A stretch of 64,000 nucleotides of DNA, taken from positions 431,501 through 495,500 of the forward strand of contig JAOTOL010001461.1 in assembly GCA_034440575.1 (NCBI GenBank), written 5' to 3'. The DNA comes from Imbricaverruca yamaguchii (Eukaryota > Arthropoda > Thecostraca > Neoverrucidae). This document shows positions 60,483-64,000 of the stretch, in pieces (position 1 is the first letter of the stretch; the number at the start of each line of letters is the position of its first letter). Made by a program: the position numbers and the translations under genes. The notes beneath the pieces were generated by a model, which did not search any database, was not told the DNA's origin, and was given only the letters and a program-made list of their open reading frames with translations.

Positions 60483-62239
60483 ATCTGGAATGCCTCAGGC
60501 TTTGGTGTTGAATGTGAATATCAGTAAATGTGTTGTTCAAGGCTGTTGCAGAATATCAAGAAAAGTCAAAACAAGCTACATTTACTACCATAACCATAAC
60601 GAGGTTACCACTCATTTTTATCATGAAGGCCATATTTTTAATTGACAAACCAAAGAATACAGAAAATTCAACTTTGTGTGTTGCAATATATGCCGAAAAT
60701 GTTAGAAAAACCTATAAAGCTAATATACTGATCCTGAGCATGGATCATTTGCTCCGTGCTGATGTTTGATTCCCTCCAACCTAACAATGTTGGATCCCTT
60801 GCTGCCTAATCATGATTGATAGCCTAAAGTCAACATTGTTACAAAGTTAAGGGTTTTTAAGGGTTCAAATACAACTTCCACCACTTGAGTGCGCTGGTGT
60901 ACCCTTAGATCAGAAATTCAGCTGCGCGACCGTTCGGAATTATTTTATCGGACCACTCTGGTGAATTGAGCGAGGTGTCAACATTTCATTTACCCAACAA
61001 TAATTGAATAAGCCACAACAGTTGGACACTCCCGAGGAGGTTCGGCGTCTTCATAAATCCAAAGGCTGTGGAATCTCACCAACCTTCAAATCGTGGCGGG
61101 GCGCCGTGTTTGTGAACGTTCCATTGATGGACAGCACACAAGTGCCCCACCTTTTAGCAGTTGCATGGACTCTTAGTGGCATGCATGGGTGTCGTGACGG
61201 ACTTTGGATGGGGTAGAGACGGCACGAGAGGTTTTTTTTAAAAGTTATTTTTGTATGCAAAGTAATTCCGCAAAATACTCAATCATTTTTGTATTGTTAA
61301 AGTACATGAAGCTTCGAGTGACCAGGCCCCAAGGGCTCAAATATGCTATGTTAGCTGGGATAGGTAGGCGTGTCCGCTTTCAGTCATTTAACACTCACTC
61401 TTATAATTTATATTAGGTCGGAGTATGGTGGGCTTTAATGGTAAGCTTGCATACGTCAAAGGACGTGACATCTTAGTCAAAGTTCTCGACTAGGCCACGT
61501 CCACCAGATGCATAGGAACGTCTCAAAAATTGAAAAGTGGGGGACCATACCACTCCTTCCCTGTTTCCACACCTATGATGCTTACTCGTCTTGCCAATGC
61601 CGATGGATTCAGTAACGGTGGAAATGGCGAGGGCACTGGCATATCCAAGGGGGATAAAAGAAAACCAAAAAACATTCTTGGTTTATGGTATTTTATAATG
61701 TCATGTTCAGGTCCTACCGTATCCAGATATGAGTATTGTAATAATTGGCATTCATTTGTATACAACTCGATCCGACTCAAAACAGGCTGGCTGTACCCAC
61801 GCTTCACGGTGAAGACGGAGACAAACATTTGCCTTCGCATGTGGTGGCTTTAGCATTATATATGTGATGCTGCTTGGTAAATAATGCATTTAAGACAAGG
61901 TTTGTTTCATATGAAAGAAGAAAAATAAGTAAAAATATTTCGAGTAACTCTGAAACTTAAAGGATGCAGTTCCACAAGCACTCTACATCTCTCTACCCTT
62001 CTTAGAATACAAGTTATTAGGAGGGGTTAAAGCTTAGCTGGCATGGTAAAACATAGTGGCCTGACGTGTTATTGGACACTTACCTGTTCGTGGACGATAT
62101 ATATCAAACAAATAATCAAATAGCTTATGCTTTGCTTGTCTGCTAAAACCATGCCACCGATGCATGCCATGACCAATGGAGGAAGCCTCAGCCATCTTGA
62201 GGAAAAATTGTCATTCACTGCGTACCACAACCCAACGAA
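60483..62239. other. anonymous non-coding stretch
   Basis: AT-rich. A 107-codon plus frame (61530-61853) and its opposite-strand shadow lack a recognised domain. Confidence 0.45.
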
Positions 62240-62580
62240 GTGGAGCTGCCTCACACTCCACTCCACCCCGCGGTCGGCAGCCACCAACTGGCGACAAGTG
62301 AGCCAAGGTCAGGCGCGGCCAAGGGCGGCGCCGCCACACACCAAGCAGCTCGCCTGCCTGCCCAGCAATCGCGGCGTGTCGCCGGGCCGAGCCGGAACCG
62401 AGCCGGCCATTGTTTCCCGCACACGGCATCCCATTACAATGGCGCCGACACCGGAGCCGTCAGCCGCGCGCCGACGGCGCCGCGACCAAACAACAGACGC
62501 CGACGGCGCCCGCTGACTAAACATTGCACCACGCGGGCCAGCTCGGAACGCACGGCGTCGGCTCGCGTCGCCCAGGTGGG
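62240..62580. other. GC-rich CpG patch before the foldback repeats
   Basis: Open on the plus strand for over 110 codons before the array, without domains. Possibly a CpG island or an exon. Confidence 0.35.
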
Positions 62581-63117
62581 TCGGCTCGTCTCGTCTCGTC
62601 TCGTCTCGTCTCGGCGGGACGAGACGAGACGAGACGAGACGAGACGGGCGGCTGACGGACGGCGGGGTGTCCGCTCCGGCCACACGGGAGGAAGCGCACC
62701 TGATCAGCGAGAGCCGGCTCACTTCCCCAGCGACACAGCGGCTCGTCTCGTCTCGTCTCGTCTCGGCGGGACGAGACGAGACGAGACGAGACGGCCGGCT
62801 GACGGACGGCGGGGTGTCCGCTCCGGCCACACGGGAGGAAGCGCACCTGATCAGCGAGAGCCGGCTCACTTCCCCAGCGACACAGCGGCTCGGCTCGTCT
62901 CGCTCGGCGTCGCGGGCTCGGCTCGCTTCCTCCTCGCTCGTCTCGTTCGTCTCGTCTCGTCTCGTCTCGTCTCGTCTCTTCGTCTCGTCTCGGCGGGACG
63001 AGACGAGACGAGACGAGACGCCGGCTCACGGACGGCGGGGTGTCCGCTCCGGCCACACGGGAGGAAGCGCACCTGATCAGCGAGAGCCGGCTCACTTCCC
63101 CAGCGACACAGCGGCTC
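62581..63117. repeat. three-copy higher-order repeat with (CGTCT)n/(AGACG)n foldback
   Basis: Each unit has a (tcgtc)n arm, a central ggcggg, a (gacga)n arm, and then a conserved block of about 100 bp with gacggacggcggggtgtccg, ccacacgggaggaagcgcac and ctgatcagcgagagccggct. Units are about 156 and 146 bp, and the third is enlarged at its left by extra ctcg-rich sequence (62888-62960). The conserved block is nearly identical in all three. Frames of 83-278 codons are artefacts. Confidence 0.95.
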
Positions 63118-63544
63118 GCCTCGCAGTGCGGCGTATGGCACGCGTATCCTACCCACGACAGAACACAAGCTAGGGCCCGGACCAGGATCTGCGAGACACT
63201 TCAGCAGCTAATGTCACTCACGAGAGACCTGCGCTGTCGGCCCGACCCGCGCCGTCCATCTCATGACGCTCATCTCATATGTTAGCGGTGCCCGCTGTAC
63301 TTGCGTGATGGATAGATGCAGTAACGGCCGCGGCGGGTTGGATAGGGTCATGGATGTCAGCCGGTCTGTAGCCCATCCAATCCACGCCAACCCATTGATC
63401 GGACGAAGGCTAACCAAGCAAACAGCGGGGCGCGGTGAAACAGCAATGTCCAGTAAAGCCAGTCAACACAGAGCATTGTTAGTGCCTGGTGTGTATTGCT
63501 GTTAGTGCCTGCGTTGTTAGCAACATAGAGATATAGACATAAGG
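63118..63544. other. anonymous sequence
   Basis: No gene is recognised. Confidence 0.4.
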
Positions 63545-63672
63545 ACAAGAGACCCAGATAAATAGAGATATATACACATAGAGATATAGACATATTGAAA
63601 TATGGATATATAGATATTTAGAGATATATAGCTATATAGTTTCTATATAGTTAGATGTATAGAGATATATAA
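63545..63672. repeat. degenerate (ATAGAGATATAGACAT)-type array
   Basis: AT-rich 8-16-bp repeats built from agagatata and tagacata. Confidence 0.85.
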
Positions 63673-64000
63673 CCCGCGCGCGTCCGGGAGGCATATATCT
63701 GCCCCCCTCCGGTTTTTCCTCATTTGCCGCCAAACTAATGGGGCTAGCAAGGCCAAATCTCGCATAGCTGTTCATTGGTCTTGTCCGCATATCCTCATGC
63801 ATTTTTCATCCTGGGTCATCTCAGGTCAGGTCACTAGGTCAGGCGAAGTGACCCAACACACTCGGAGTTCTAGGTGGCATAACTTCCACAATAATTGGGC
63901 GATTGATTTCAAACTTATAGCATGTATGATCTATCAGGGACCATAATATGTATATCGTTTTTTTTGTAGCATTGACCTTAGGTCAGTCGCTGCCATGGCT
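63673..64000. repeat. dispersed repeat rich in AGGTCA half-sites
   Basis: Begins with cccgcgcgcgtccgggaggc and a ccccctccggtttttcctc block, recalling ccccctcaggtttttcgcgg at 2842. It continues with gggtcatctcaggtcaggtc actaggtca and a gatttcaaactta block that resemble 2930-3100. It runs off the right edge. Confidence 0.45.

Overview
This is a eukaryotic nuclear window, most likely from an arthropod. The only confidently coding sequence is intron-split, with consensus splice sites. There is no operon-like packing. The rest is introns or intergenic DNA full of minisatellites, microsatellites, SINE-like and LINE-like debris. The CpG-rich patches and mixed base composition would suit a crustacean such as a barnacle, but the species cannot be fixed from the sequence.

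The one convincing gene lies on the minus strand. A 2,816-nt exon (17136-19951) encodes about 938 residues of Ser/Pro/Arg-rich, apparently disordered scaffold protein. About 13 kb downstream on the same strand, a 159-nt exon (3999-4157) encodes the first half of a PDZ domain of the pro-interleukin-16/PDZD2/Big bang type. Splice phases (0/0) are compatible. A possible 75-nt, phase-0 exon (7576-7650) lies between them. The simplest reading is an internal part of a big bang (bbg)-like PDZ scaffold gene, running out of the window on the left and perhaps on the right.

Region by region: 1-5 kb holds a minisatellite, a dead reverse transcriptase, dispersed repeats and the PDZ exon, whose splice acceptor adjoins a 37-bp minisatellite. 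5-17 kb is intron with a CR1-like LINE tail and a hairpin. 17-20 kb is the large exon. 20.8-28.9 kb is a run of about nine unrelated minisatellites with CpG-rich spacers. 29-44 kb is mostly anonymous, with long (AT)n tracts, a 1.1-kb purine-rich array and three tRNA-like SINEs. 44-56 kb is a second minisatellite field, including a 1.2-kb G-rich array and a 2.5-kb 36-bp array. 56-64 kb is anonymous apart from a CpG island, a near-perfect foldback and a three-copy repeat built around (CGTCT)n/(AGACG)n.

The long open frames over the arrays at 22-23, 26-27, 46-47, 50 and 53-56 kb are best explained by repeat units whose length variation rarely introduces stops. They are not annotated as genes. 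I found no CRISPR array, rRNA or intact tRNA, and no new multi-gene system. The notable material is the gene architecture and the density and structure of the tandem arrays.
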